DNA from: CBFGTV01 sp965652145 | GTDB taxonomy: Bacteria; Bacillota; Clostridia; Peptostreptococcales; Natronincolaceae | Length of the DNA stretch: 64,000 nucleotides | Assembly (NCBI GenBank): GCA_965652145.1 | Contig: CBFGTV010000012.1 | Span: 3,206-67,205 of the forward strand | Reading direction: 5' to 3' | Shown: one piece after another, positions 25,730-35,118 of the stretch | Numbering within the stretch: position 1 is the stretch's first letter | Layout: every line of letters begins with the position of its first letter | Made by a program: the position numbers and the translations under genes | The notes under the pieces: generated by a model | Told to the model about the DNA's origin: nothing | Databases searched by the model: none | The model's input: the letters and a program-made list of their open reading frames with translations, nothing else

Positions 25730-26734
25730 ATGGGAACTGCAATTGCAGCGATTATTGTTTTCAGCATGCTGGTGTTTTTCCATGAGCTGGGGCATTTTGC
25801 CATAGCAAAGCTGGTGGGAATTAAAGTACATGAATTTGCCATTGGAATGGGGCCAAAGCTTTTCGCCTTTTCAGGTTCAGAGACTGACTATTCTGTCAGG
25901 GCCTTTCCAATCGGGGGCTATGTAAAAATGGAAGGCGAAGACGAGAAATCCGAAGATGCCAGGAGCTTCAATAAAAAGTCTGTACCTGCAAGGATGGCGG
26001 TCATCGTGGCAGGACCAATCATGAATTTTATTCTAGGCCTTCTGCTTTTTACCCTTTTATTTTATATGACAGGAAGCCCAGTGACGACCATAGACCAGAT
26101 TATTCCCGACTCACCTGCAGAAATGGTGGAGATTATGCCTGGTGATCAGATTTTAAAAATTAATGATGAACAGATTGGAACCTGGTCTGAGCTGGAGGTC
26201 GCCATAGGCAATTCAGGAGGAGCCCCCCTGGAGGTGGTACTGGAGCGGGACAGTCAAATAATGACAAAAACCATTACCCCCATGAGGGATGAAGAGAGCG
26301 GAAAAATTATGATCGGAATTGTCCCCAAAATGGAAAGCTCCCTTAAGGGAGCAATTCAAAACAGCTTTCATAATTTTTCCATGATTGTAACAGAGATTAT
26401 GGAATTTCTAAGGCGGCTGGTTACTCGGCAGGCATCTTCATCGGAGGTGGCGGGCCCAATTGGTATTATTAGTCTGGTGGGAGAAGCCACCAGGGCAGGG
26501 TGGTTAAATGTAGTTTTTCTTGCCGCCCTTATCAGCGTTAATCTAGGGCTTATGAACCTGTTACCCATTCCAGCCCTGGATGGCAGCCGACTCTTGTTCC
26601 TGCTGGTTGAGCTGCTTCGGGGGAAACCTGTAGACCCCGATCGAGAAGGCATGATCCACATGATTGGATTTAGTATTTTAATAGCCCTAATGGTCTTTGT
26701 CACCTATCAGGATATTGTAAGACTATTTAATTAA
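25730..26734 (+). CDS. rseP: Site-2 intramembrane zinc metalloprotease RseP/RasP
   Basis: RseP is an S2P-family protease that cleaves membrane-embedded substrates such as anti-sigma factors and signal-peptide remnants. It has 334 residues. The HELGH zinc motif is at 18-22 in the first membrane segment. A single PDZ domain spans about 115-185. The second catalytic motif NLLPIPALDGSRL lies near residue 280. Located between dxr and ispG as in many Firmicutes. Confidence 0.97.
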   Translation: MGTAIAAIIVFSMLVFFHELGHFAIAKLVGIKVHEFAIGMGPKLFAFSGSETDYSVRAFPIGGYVKMEGEDEKSEDARSFNKKSVPARMAVIVAGPIMNFILGLLLFTLLFYMTGSPVTTIDQIIPDSPAEMVEIMPGDQILKINDEQIGTWSELEVAIGNSGGAPLEVVLERDSQIMTKTITPMRDEESGKIMIGIVPKMESSLKGAIQNSFHNFSMIVTEIMEFLRRLVTRQASSSEVAGPIGIISLVGEATRAGWLNVVFLAALISVNLGLMNLLPIPALDGSRLLFLLVELLRGKPVDPDREGMIHMIGFSILIALMVFVTYQDIVRLFN

Positions 26735-26773
26735 ATGCTGATATTTCAATAGAAAACTTTGGAAGGTGGAAAA

Positions 26774-27820
26774 ATGAGAAGAAAAAGCCGTGCCGTGGCA
26801 TGTGGTCAGGTCTATGTAGGGGGAGATCATCCCGTAACGGTTCAGTCAATGACCACCACAAGCCCCAAACAGGTGAAGGAAACAGTGGCGCAAATACGGC
26901 GATTGGAGGAGGCCGGCTGCGATATCATCCGTATTGCAGTACCGACCCTGGAGTCTGCCTATTATATACATGAAATTAAAAAACAAATTACGATTCCCCT
27001 GGTGGCAGATATTCATTTTGATTATCGGATTGCCCTCGAGGCCATTGCCCAGGGGGTTGACGGCCTGAGAATTAATCCTGGCAACATTGGAGACAAAAGA
27101 AGGGTTAAAGAGGTGGTGATGGCCGCCAAGGAAAAAAATATCCCCATTCGGATTGGTGTCAATGCCGGGTCACTGGAAAGGCACCTGCTGAAAAAGTATG
27201 GACATCCTACGGCTGATGCCATGGTTGACAGTGCCATGGGACATGTGGCCCTTTTGGAGGAGCTGGATTTTCATGATATTGTCATTTCTCTCAAGGCCAG
27301 TGATATCCATTTAACGGTGGAGGCCTATGAAAAAATTGCTGCCCTTTGTGATTATCCCCTTCATTTAGGTATTACTGAAGCCGGTACCCCCTGGGCGGGA
27401 ACCATTAAATCGGCTGTGGGAATCGGCGCCCTGCTGCTAAAGGGAATTGGTGATACGCTGCGGGTATCCTTAACGGGTGATCCGGTAGAGGAAATTAAGG
27501 TAGGCAGACAGATTTTAAAATCCCTGGGGATTATTCAAAACGAAGTTACCATTATTTCGTGCCCTACCTGCGGCCGTTGTCAAATAGATTTAATTAAGCT
27601 GGCCCAGGAGGTTGAGGAGCGGGTAGGAAAGCTGAAAAAGCCCATTAAGCTGGCAATCATGGGCTGTGCAGTAAATGGCCCTGGAGAAGCCAAGGAAGCT
27701 GATTTAGGTATTGCCGGCGGAATCGATGGCGGTTTGTTGTTTAAAAAGGGGGAAATCATTCGTAAAGTTCCAGAGGATCAAATTGTACAGGCTCTGCTGG
27801 AGGAAATTGATAAGCTGTAA
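26774..27820 (+). CDS. ispG: 4-hydroxy-3-methylbut-2-enyl diphosphate synthase IspG
   Basis: IspG (GcpE) is the 4Fe-4S enzyme of the penultimate MEP-pathway step. It has 348 residues. The N-terminal TIM-barrel part opens VQSMTTTSPKQ. The iron-sulfur cysteines lie in CPTCGRC and in GCAVNGPGEA. ATG 26774 follows GGAAGGTGG. TTG 26759 would place that site within the gene. B. subtilis has proS at the matching place. Confidence 0.97.
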   Translation: MRRKSRAVACGQVYVGGDHPVTVQSMTTTSPKQVKETVAQIRRLEEAGCDIIRIAVPTLESAYYIHEIKKQITIPLVADIHFDYRIALEAIAQGVDGLRINPGNIGDKRRVKEVVMAAKEKNIPIRIGVNAGSLERHLLKKYGHPTADAMVDSAMGHVALLEELDFHDIVISLKASDIHLTVEAYEKIAALCDYPLHLGITEAGTPWAGTIKSAVGIGALLLKGIGDTLRVSLTGDPVEEIKVGRQILKSLGIIQNEVTIISCPTCGRCQIDLIKLAQEVEERVGKLKKPIKLAIMGCAVNGPGEAKEADLGIAGGIDGGLLFKKGEIIRKVPEDQIVQALLEEIDKL

Positions 27821-27841
27821 TAGAGTAGGAGGTTAAGATCA

Positions 27842-28465
27842 ATGGTGTCAGCAATTTTGCCGGCCTATAATGAGGGAGATCGGATAGCTGGGGTGATCGA
27901 ACCCTTGCTTCAATCCCCCTATATTCACCGGATTATTGTGGTTGATGATGGTTCCGTCGATCATACTGAATCCGTCGTACGATCCTACCCTGTTGAACTG
28001 CTGCGCCTGCCCTATAACCAGGGAAAGGCAGCAGCTGTTAAACAGGGTTTAAGTCAATGTGGTGAAGAAACCATATTGCTGCTGGATGCAGACTTGATCG
28101 GATTAACCCCTGGACATATTGAAGCCCTGGTATTGCCTGTATTATCAGAGGTTGCCGATATGACCGTTGGTATTTTTGTCAGTGGTCGCTTAATTACCCA
28201 TATGGCCCAGAAAATTGCCCCCAATCTTTCTGGGCAAAGGGCCTTTCGAGGCTGCCATATTACTGATATTTTAATGCTGGAGGCCACAGGCTACAGTATC
28301 GAACTGGCCCTTAATCGCCTTACAAAGGATAAAAATATGAGGGTAAAGCGGATTCCTCTGGAAAATATCAGCCATGTCATGAAGGAAGAAAAGCTGGGGC
28401 TATATGAAGGCGCCCTTTATCGGTTAAAAATGTATCAGGATATGATTAAATATTGGTTGAACTAG
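27842..28465 (+). CDS. Family 2 glycosyltransferase
   Basis: A GT-A fold glycosyltransferase of 207 residues. The N-terminus VSAILPAYNEGDRI binds the nucleotide. VVDDGSVDHT and LLDADL are the nucleotide/metal acidic motifs. No membrane segment is visible, so it is a soluble or peripheral enzyme of the DPM1/GT2 type. The substrate is unknown. A role in transferring sugar to a lipid carrier would fit the uppS/ispG neighbourhood, but that is only context. AGGAGG precedes ATG 27842. It is inserted between ispG and polC. Confidence 0.8.
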   Translation: MVSAILPAYNEGDRIAGVIEPLLQSPYIHRIIVVDDGSVDHTESVVRSYPVELLRLPYNQGKAAAVKQGLSQCGEETILLLDADLIGLTPGHIEALVLPVLSEVADMTVGIFVSGRLITHMAQKIAPNLSGQRAFRGCHITDILMLEATGYSIELALNRLTKDKNMRVKRIPLENISHVMKEEKLGLYEGALYRLKMYQDMIKYWLN

Positions 28466-28481
28466 TTAAAGGTGGGATACG

Positions 28482-31400
28482 ATGCAGCCAAACAGAAAAA
28501 TGGATTTCAAAGAATTTCTGGCAGAATTAGGATTAAACTGCAATCCCTGCTTTGAATCCTATTATTTAGATGGAATTAAATATTATCGGAAAAAAAGAAA
28601 AATAGAAATACAGCTTCAGGGGAATAGGGCTGCCGACCTGAAGCTTTTGGATGAGGTGACTGACAGTATTAAGGGCAGGCTCCAAATGAATGAAGTTAAT
28701 CTTTGCTTTTCTCAATTTCCTGAGTATCCCTCTCCAAGAAAGCTGGTGGAGGATAACTGGAAGAACATAATGTATTTAATTCAAAAAAATATGCCCTCCT
28801 TTAAAGGAACGTTGGACGAAATAGATTGGGATATGAAAAATGATCAGCTAAGGCTTACCATCAAGGAAGCGGTTTTTTTACAAAAAGCAAAGGAAAGAAA
28901 TATTCATCGAATCATAGAAGCCTATTTTACCAGTCACTTTAATCAAAAAATTCGCTGCTTGCTGGATGAAAATGCCCTAAGGGAATTTGATATTTCCCAA
29001 TATGAAGAGGTAAGGGAAAAGGAAAGCACCCAATATGTTGAAGAGATCTTAAAAAGTGTACAGCATTCACCGGCCCTAAGCCAAGCCCCTAAAAGGATTA
29101 GGGAAGCAAGCAATGGCCAGAGCACAAAGGATGGCTCTTCGCCAGTGCTCTTAGGAAAGCCCTTTATGGGTGAAGTGCTGGCCCTTAGTGAAATCCAGGG
29201 AGAACTGGCTAAAATCATTGTAGAAGGAGAAATTATTGATTTTGAAGCCCGGGATTTAAATAGCGGTAAAAAAATTTATACCATTCAGATTACCGATTAC
29301 ACCAATTCCATTACAATTAAAATATTTGAGCGTAAGTCCCTCATAGCAGATTTTGAAGCTACCTTAAAGAAAGGTCAGTGGCTTCGGGTTCGGGGGGACG
29401 TTGTTTTTGATAAATATCAGCGGGAATATGTTATTATGGCCAGTGATCTCATGGCCATTAAAAAGGAACCCTCCATAGACCCCTGCGAAAGAAAACGGGT
29501 GGAGCTTCACCTACATACCCAAATGTCATCCATGGATGGCGTCAGCAACACCGCCAGCTTAGTGAAGCAGGCTGCCCAATGGGGGCACAAGGCCATCGCC
29601 ATCACTGACCATGGTGTAGTCCAGGCCTTCCCCGAGGCCATGGAGGCTGGTAAGAAGCATGGCATAAAAATCATATATGGAATGGAAGGATACCTGGTTA
29701 ATGATGAGGCCGACCTTATTGAGGGGAATACAGCCTATGATTTAATGGATGAATACGTGGTCTTTGACATAGAAACCACAGGGTTATCCAACAAAAATGA
29801 TAAAATAACGGAAATAGGAGCAGTGAAGGTTAGGGAAGGAAGGATTGTTGACCAGTTTTCTGCCTTAGTAAACCCCGAAATACCTATTCCCCTTAAAATT
29901 ACAGAGCTTACCGGCATCACTAATGACATGGTGAAGGATCAGCCCACGATCGAGGAGATATTGCCTCAATTTTTGGAATTTATAGGAGCCGTCCCCCTGG
30001 TAGCCCATAACGCTGCCTTTGATATGGGCTTTATACTGGAAAATGGAAAACAACAGGGTTACTCAATTGAAAATACTGTCATCGATACCCTGAAGCTGTC
30101 CCGTATTCTTCTGCCGCAGCTAAAGCGTCATAAGCTTAATCTTATTGCCAAGGAATTGAATATCAAGCTGCTGTCCCACCATAGGGCCGTAGATGATGCC
30201 ACTGCCACGGCAGAAATTTGGATCTATTTTATCAATATGCTGTTGGATCGCCAAATCAGCACCCTGGCTGAAATCAACAAAAGGCTGGCTAAGAAATTGG
30301 ATTTTTCCAAGCTGGATACCTATCATGTGCTGATTTTGGTAAAAAATTATACAGGCTTAAAGAATCTGTACCAGCTGGTTTCAGAATCCCATATAAATTA
30401 TTTTTATAAGAAACCCCGTCTACCCAAGAGTCTGCTGAATCAGTATCGGGAGGGACTACTGATAGGAACCGCCTGTGAGGCCGGAGAATTGTATCAGGCC
30501 TACCTAAGCGGAAAAGCTGATGAAGCAATAGAGGCAATTGCTGACTTTTATGATTTTCTGGAGATTCAACCCCTTGCAAACAATCAATTTCTAGTGGAAA
30601 AGGGTATTGTAAAGGACGAAGCCGCCCTCCGGGAAATTAACAAGTGCATTGTAGACCTGGCCGAAGCCCAAAAAAAGCCTGTGGTGGCCACCGGTGACGT
30701 TCACTTTTTGAATCAAAGAGATGAGGTTTTCAGAAGAATTTTAATGGCTGGACAGGGCTTTTCCGATGCCGATAATCAGGCTCCCCTGTATTTTAAAACC
30801 ACCCAGGAAATGCTGGAGGAATTCAGCTATTTGGGAAAGGAAAGGGCAGAGGCTGTAGTGATTGATTTTCCCAATGCCATTAATGAACAGGTGGAGGAAA
30901 TCATTCCAATTCCCGATGGTACCTATCCTCCTGTCATTGAAGGATCTGATGAGGAGCTTAGAAGATTATGCTACGAAAAGGCGGAAAGAATTTATGGTAC
31001 TCCCCTGCCTGAAATTGTTCAGTCTCGTTTGGACCGGGAGCTGAATTCAATTATCAGCAACGGCTATGCCGTTATGTATATTATCGCCCAGAAGCTGGTG
31101 ACAAAATCCCTTCGTGATGGGTACCTGGTAGGGTCCCGGGGCTCGGTAGGCTCTTCCTTTGCGGCCACCATGAGCGATATTACCGAGGTAAACCCCTTGG
31201 CACCCCACTATGTGTGCAGTAACTGTAAGCACTCAGAATTTATTTTAGATGGTTCCTATGGTTCAGGGGCAGACCTGCCTGATAAAAATTGTCCGGTATG
31301 TAATACTCCTCTGACCAAGGATGGCCACGATATTCCCTTTGAAGTATTTTTAGGCTTCGAAGGAGATAAGGAGCCTGATATTGACCTTAACTTTGCCGGA

Positions 31401-32795
31401 GAATATCAAAGTGAAGCCCATAAATATACCGAAGAGCTCTTTGGAAAGGGAAAGGTGTACCGGGCTGGAACCATCGGTACCATTGCCGATAAAACAGCCT
31501 ATGGATTTGTAAAAAAATACCTGGAGGAAAAGGGAATTCAGCATAACCAAACGGAGATCAACCGTTTGACCATGGGTTGTACCGGAGTAAAGCGAACTTC
31601 TGGGCAGCATCCCGGAGGAGTTATGATCGTTCCAGGCCACAAGGATATCCATGAGTTTTGTCCCATTCAATATCCGGCCAATGATGCCAGCTCAGGGGTT
31701 ATTACCACCCATTTTGACTATCATTCCATCAGCGGCCGCCTTTTAAAGCTGGATATTCTGGGGCACGATGTGCCCACCATTATTAAGATGCTGGAGGATA
31801 TTACAGGATTAAATGCCCAGGAAATTCCCCTGGATGATCAAACCACCGTCAGTATTTTTACCAGTACCAAGGCCCTGGATATAGACCCCCAGGAGCTGGG
31901 CTGTGAGGTAGGAACCCTGGGGATTCCGGAATTTGGAACCAAATTTGTACGGCAGATGCTATTAGATACCAAGCCCAGTACCTTTGCCGAATTGGTACGG
32001 ATCAGCGGTCTTTCCCATGGAACAGACGTATGGCTCAATAATGCCCAGGATTTGGTTCGTGGAAATATTGCTGAGCTAAAGGATGTTATTTCAACCCGTG
32101 ATGACATAATGAACTACTTAATTTTAAAGGGCTTGCCTAAAAAAACCTCCTTTAAGATCATGGAAAATGTCAGAAAGGGGAAGGGACTAACCCCTGAATA
32201 TGAAGAAGAGATGAAGAAGAATAATGTACCTCAATGGTATATAGATTCCTGTAATAAAATCAAGTATATGTTCCCCAAGGCCCATGCTGTGGCCTATGTC
32301 ATGATGTCCTTCAGAATTGCCTACTTTAAAGTCCATCACCCGGAGGCCTTTTATGCCACCTACTTTACCACCAAGGCAGAGGATTTTGATGCCCATCTAA
32401 TTGTCCAGGGAGAAGGGGCAGTCAGGGAAAAAATTAAGGAGCTGGAGGCCATGGGTAACCAAGCTACGGCTAAGGAAAAAAACTTGCTGACGGTTCTAGA
32501 GGTGGCCCTGGAAATGTTTCTAAGAAAAATAGAGCTTTTGCCGGTGGATCTATATCATTCCGATGCAGACCGGTTTTTAGTGACAGATGGTAAACTGCTG
32601 CCACCCCTAAAATCATTACAGGGGGTTGGGCAAAATGCAGCTAAAAATATTGTTGAGGCAAGGGCACAAGGAGAGTTCATTTCCCTGGAAGACTTAAGGG
32701 AGCGGGCCAAAGTGACCAAAACCGTAGTAGAGGCCCTGGTAAATCATGGGTGCCTTAATGGTTTGCCAAAAACCAATCAACTGAGCTTATTTTAG
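28482..32795 (+). CDS. polC: DNA polymerase III PolC-type alpha subunit
   Basis: PolC is the replicative polymerase of low-GC Gram-positives. It has 1437 residues, the same as B. subtilis PolC. Domains in order: N-terminal region; OB fold (about 225-325); PHP (from about 338, ELHLHTQMSSMDGV) split by the DEDDh 3'-5' exonuclease (VFDIETTGL at about 425, to about 590); a four-Cys zinc site (CSNCKH and CPVCN, about 910-945); and the polymerase palm (GSRGSVGSSFAATM and PDIDLNF at about 964). Helix-hairpin and C-terminal regions follow. All catalytic acids are present. It is transcribed with the preceding genes or from an unseen promoter. Confidence 0.98.
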   Translation: MQPNRKMDFKEFLAELGLNCNPCFESYYLDGIKYYRKKRKIEIQLQGNRAADLKLLDEVTDSIKGRLQMNEVNLCFSQFPEYPSPRKLVEDNWKNIMYLIQKNMPSFKGTLDEIDWDMKNDQLRLTIKEAVFLQKAKERNIHRIIEAYFTSHFNQKIRCLLDENALREFDISQYEEVREKESTQYVEEILKSVQHSPALSQAPKRIREASNGQSTKDGSSPVLLGKPFMGEVLALSEIQGELAKIIVEGEIIDFEARDLNSGKKIYTIQITDYTNSITIKIFERKSLIADFEATLKKGQWLRVRGDVVFDKYQREYVIMASDLMAIKKEPSIDPCERKRVELHLHTQMSSMDGVSNTASLVKQAAQWGHKAIAITDHGVVQAFPEAMEAGKKHGIKIIYGMEGYLVNDEADLIEGNTAYDLMDEYVVFDIETTGLSNKNDKITEIGAVKVREGRIVDQFSALVNPEIPIPLKITELTGITNDMVKDQPTIEEILPQFLEFIGAVPLVAHNAAFDMGFILENGKQQGYSIENTVIDTLKLSRILLPQLKRHKLNLIAKELNIKLLSHHRAVDDATATAEIWIYFINMLLDRQISTLAEINKRLAKKLDFSKLDTYHVLILVKNYTGLKNLYQLVSESHINYFYKKPRLPKSLLNQYREGLLIGTACEAGELYQAYLSGKADEAIEAIADFYDFLEIQPLANNQFLVEKGIVKDEAALREINKCIVDLAEAQKKPVVATGDVHFLNQRDEVFRRILMAGQGFSDADNQAPLYFKTTQEMLEEFSYLGKERAEAVVIDFPNAINEQVEEIIPIPDGTYPPVIEGSDEELRRLCYEKAERIYGTPLPEIVQSRLDRELNSIISNGYAVMYIIAQKLVTKSLRDGYLVGSRGSVGSSFAATMSDITEVNPLAPHYVCSNCKHSEFILDGSYGSGADLPDKNCPVCNTPLTKDGHDIPFEVFLGFEGDKEPDIDLNFAGEYQSEAHKYTEELFGKGKVYRAGTIGTIADKTAYGFVKKYLEEKGIQHNQTEINRLTMGCTGVKRTSGQHPGGVMIVPGHKDIHEFCPIQYPANDASSGVITTHFDYHSISGRLLKLDILGHDVPTIIKMLEDITGLNAQEIPLDDQTTVSIFTSTKALDIDPQELGCEVGTLGIPEFGTKFVRQMLLDTKPSTFAELVRISGLSHGTDVWLNNAQDLVRGNIAELKDVISTRDDIMNYLILKGLPKKTSFKIMENVRKGKGLTPEYEEEMKKNNVPQWYIDSCNKIKYMFPKAHAVAYVMMSFRIAYFKVHHPEAFYATYFTTKAEDFDAHLIVQGEGAVREKIKELEAMGNQATAKEKNLLTVLEVALEMFLRKIELLPVDLYHSDADRFLVTDGKLLPPLKSLQGVGQNAAKNIVEARAQGEFISLEDLRERAKVTKTVVEALVNHGCLNGLPKTNQLSLF

Positions 32796-32852
32796 CCTTG
32801 CACGGAATTGGGAATTATGGTATACTTATGTCGATAATATTGTACTATTGTG

Positions 32853-32877
32853 AAAGAGTGGGAAATTCCCACTCTTT
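32853..32877 (+). terminator. Inverted repeat after polC, probable terminator
   Basis: AAAGAGTGGG (32853-32862) pairs perfectly with CCCACTCTTT (32868-32877) around AAATT. The following tract is only moderately T-rich, so termination may be partial. Confidence 0.6.
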
Positions 32878-32898
32878 GTCATTATGTATCTTTGATAT

Positions 32899-32928
32899 TT
32901 GACAGAAATCTTAGGTAATAGAATAAAT
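32899..32928 (+). promoter_or_regulatory. Probable promoter of the rimP-nusA-infB operon
   Basis: A perfect TTGACA at 32899-32904 is followed, 17-18 bases later, by AATAAA/ATAAAT (32922-32928) as -10. It lies after the polC hairpin and about 64 bases before rimP. Confidence 0.5.
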
Positions 32929-32991
32929 ATACTGGAAATGGCTGAAAATACATATATCAAAGGGAAAAATTGAATAGAGGGAGGTTTTAGG

Positions 32992-33456
32992 ATGGGACAA
33001 AACAAAGTTGAAAAGCTAACAGAAGAGCTGGTATTGCCAATCATTGAAAGGGAAAACTTCGAATTGGTAGATATTGAATTTAAAAAAGAAGGCCCCCATC
33101 GGTATTTAAGAGTATTTATTGATAAAGAAGGGGGAATTACCCTGGATGACTGCCAAAAGGTGAGTGAAGCCCTGAGTGATCGATTGGATGAAGTGGATCC
33201 AATCGAAGAAAATTATTTCTTGGAGGTATCGTCACCAGGTTTGGACCGTCCTTTAAAAAAGGAATCAGATTTTCAGCGGTTCCAGGGCGAGCTGGTGGAA
33301 GTAAAGCTATATGAACCATTAAATGGTCAAAAAATAATAGAGGGTGAGCTGGTGGGTTTAGTTAAAGGTAAAATTCAATTAAATGTCAAGAATGCCGGCT
33401 TTATAGAGATACCAAAGGAGAAAGCCGCCTTAACCAGGCTAGCGATCAAATTTTAA
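32992..33456 (+). CDS. rimP: Ribosome maturation factor RimP
   Basis: RimP assists 30S subunit maturation. It has 154 residues. The N-terminal domain shows LVDIEFKKEGPHRYLRVFID and LEVSSPGLDRPLKK, with an SH3-like C-terminal domain. It is the first gene of the nusA-infB operon, as in most bacteria. A GGGAGG site precedes the ATG. Confidence 0.96.
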   Translation: MGQNKVEKLTEELVLPIIERENFELVDIEFKKEGPHRYLRVFIDKEGGITLDDCQKVSEALSDRLDEVDPIEENYFLEVSSPGLDRPLKKESDFQRFQGELVEVKLYEPLNGQKIIEGELVGLVKGKIQLNVKNAGFIEIPKEKAALTRLAIKF

Positions 33457-33470
33457 GGAGGGTTATTTAG

Positions 33471-34517
33471 ATGAATGTGGAGTTTATTGAAGCGCTGCAG
33501 CAGATTTCTAAGGATAAGGGTATCTCAAAGGAGATTTTAATTGATGCCATTGAAGCTGCTTTGATTTCCAGCTATAAGCGGAATTTTGGAACAGCGCAAA
33601 ATGTGAGGGTCGAAATCAACCGAGAAACGGGAGACGTTCGAGTATACTCCCAAAAGAGGGTTGTGGAGGAAGTGGAGGATGAGCTTTTAGAAATTGCGCT
33701 GGTCGATGCCAGGGCCATTGACCCGAACTACGAGATAGAGGATATCGTGGAACGTGAGGTAACTCCAAGGAATTTTGGACGGATCGCAGCCCAAACGGCG
33801 AAGCAGGTGGTAGTGCAAAGAATTCGAGAGGCGGAGCGGGGAATCGTATTTGATGAATTTATTAATCGAGAATCTGATATTATTACCGGAACAGTGGCCA
33901 GGGTTGCCAAGGGAATTGTCTATGTAAATCTGGGAAAAACAGAGGCTATACTGGGCCCCAATGAGCAAATGCCCAATGAAGAATATCTTCATGGGGATCG
34001 AATCAAAACCTATATTGTTGAAGTAAAAAAGACCACCAAGGGGCCTCAAATAACTGTATCCAGAACCCATCCTGGCTTGATCAAACGCTTATTTGAACTG
34101 GAAGTGCCTGAAATTCACGATGGGGTTGTAGAAATTAAAAGTATTTCCAGAGAAGCCGGTTCTCGAACCAAGATTGCCGTAGAATCCAAGGATGAAAATG
34201 TTGATCCCGTAGGAGCCTGTGTTGGTCCAAAGGGAGCCAGGGTTCAGGCAATTGTAGATGAATTAAAGGGTGAAAAAATAGATATTATCAAATATAGTAA
34301 AGATCCAACTGAGTTTATTACCAGTGCCTTAAGCCCTGCCAAGGTGGTATCAACCGATGTCAATTTGGATGAAAAGACAGCCAGGGTTGTTGTTCCAGAC
34401 TATCAATTGTCTCTGGCCATCGGTAAAGAAGGCCAAAATGCCCGGCTGGCTGCCAAGCTGACAGGGTGGAAAATTGATATTAAAAGCGAGAGTCAAGTGC
34501 AATCTGATTTGGGGTGA
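33471..34517 (+). CDS. nusA: Transcription termination/antitermination factor NusA
   Basis: NusA binds RNA polymerase and modulates pausing, termination and antitermination. It has 348 residues: N-terminal polymerase-binding domain (1-125), S1 (about 135-200, ITGTVARVAKGIVYVNLG), KH1 (KIAVESKDENVDPVGACVGP) and KH2 (LAIGKEGQNARLAAKLTGWKI). It lacks the proteobacterial acidic C-terminal repeats, as expected for Firmicutes. Confidence 0.97.
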   Translation: MNVEFIEALQQISKDKGISKEILIDAIEAALISSYKRNFGTAQNVRVEINRETGDVRVYSQKRVVEEVEDELLEIALVDARAIDPNYEIEDIVEREVTPRNFGRIAAQTAKQVVVQRIREAERGIVFDEFINRESDIITGTVARVAKGIVYVNLGKTEAILGPNEQMPNEEYLHGDRIKTYIVEVKKTTKGPQITVSRTHPGLIKRLFELEVPEIHDGVVEIKSISREAGSRTKIAVESKDENVDPVGACVGPKGARVQAIVDELKGEKIDIIKYSKDPTEFITSALSPAKVVSTDVNLDEKTARVVVPDYQLSLAIGKEGQNARLAAKLTGWKIDIKSESQVQSDLG

Positions 34518-34522
34518 TTGAA

Positions 34523-34801
34523 ATGAAAACCAGAAAAATCCCGCTTAGAAAATGCCTGGGCTGTAATGAGATGAAGCCCAAGAAAGAATTAATTAGAGTG
34601 GTGAGAAACCAAGAGGGAATCATCAGTATTGATTTAAAGGGAAAGGCACCGGGACGGGGAGCTTATATTTGTCCCCAAACCCAATGCTTTGAAAAAGCAA
34701 AAAAGACCAAGGCCTTTCACCGTGCCTTCCAATGCAATGTGTCCGATGAAATCTATGAAAATCTAATACAGGAGATTAATCAGCTTGAAGGAAAAAATTA
34801 A
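34523..34801 (+). CDS. rnpM: RNase P modulator RnpM (YlxR)
   Basis: This is the YlxR/DUF448 family, recently named RnpM because the B. subtilis member binds and modulates RNase P RNA. It has 92 residues. The core is RKCLGCNEMKPKKELIRVV, followed by GKAPGRGAYICP. ATG 34523 is preferred, with GGGGTGA spaced six bases away. GTG 34514 overlaps the nusA stop. It overlaps ylxQ by 17 bases. Confidence 0.92.
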   Translation: MKTRKIPLRKCLGCNEMKPKKELIRVVRNQEGIISIDLKGKAPGRGAYICPQTQCFEKAKKTKAFHRAFQCNVSDEIYENLIQEINQLEGKN

Positions 34802-35102
34802 TAATCTGCTGGGCCTGGCAATGAAGTCCGGCCAGTTAATTTCCGGTGAAGAGCTTTGCAAAAAGGCGGTACAAAATCGTCAAGTCTGTCTTGTTTTAGT
34901 GGCAGAGGATGCGTCGGACAATACAAAAAAGCTATTTCGTGACAAAACAAGGTTTTATGAGATACCATTAAGATTTTATGACACAAAGGAGAATCTTGGA
35001 AGCTCCATTGGGAAATTGCCTAGAGCTGTCATTGCAATCCGTGATCAAGGATTTGCCAGAAAGCTAATGGAGTATATCGACACAAAAGTAGGCAATGAAT
35101 AA
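34785..35102 (+). CDS. ylxQ: L7Ae/L30e-family RNA-binding protein YlxQ
   Basis: A small RNA-binding protein of the L7Ae/L30e/S12e fold with 105 residues: LLGLAMKSGQLISGEELCKK, then LVLVAEDASDNTKKLF and LGSSIGKLPRAVIAI. Kink-turn binding is expected from the family, but the target is not certain. It starts at TTG 34785 inside rnpM, so translation is coupled. The position between rnpM and infB is conserved. Confidence 0.9.
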   Translation: MKEKINNLLGLAMKSGQLISGEELCKKAVQNRQVCLVLVAEDASDNTKKLFRDKTRFYEIPLRFYDTKENLGSSIGKLPRAVIAIRDQGFARKLMEYIDTKVGNE

Positions 35103-35118
35103 TTAGGGGGTGATTAGC

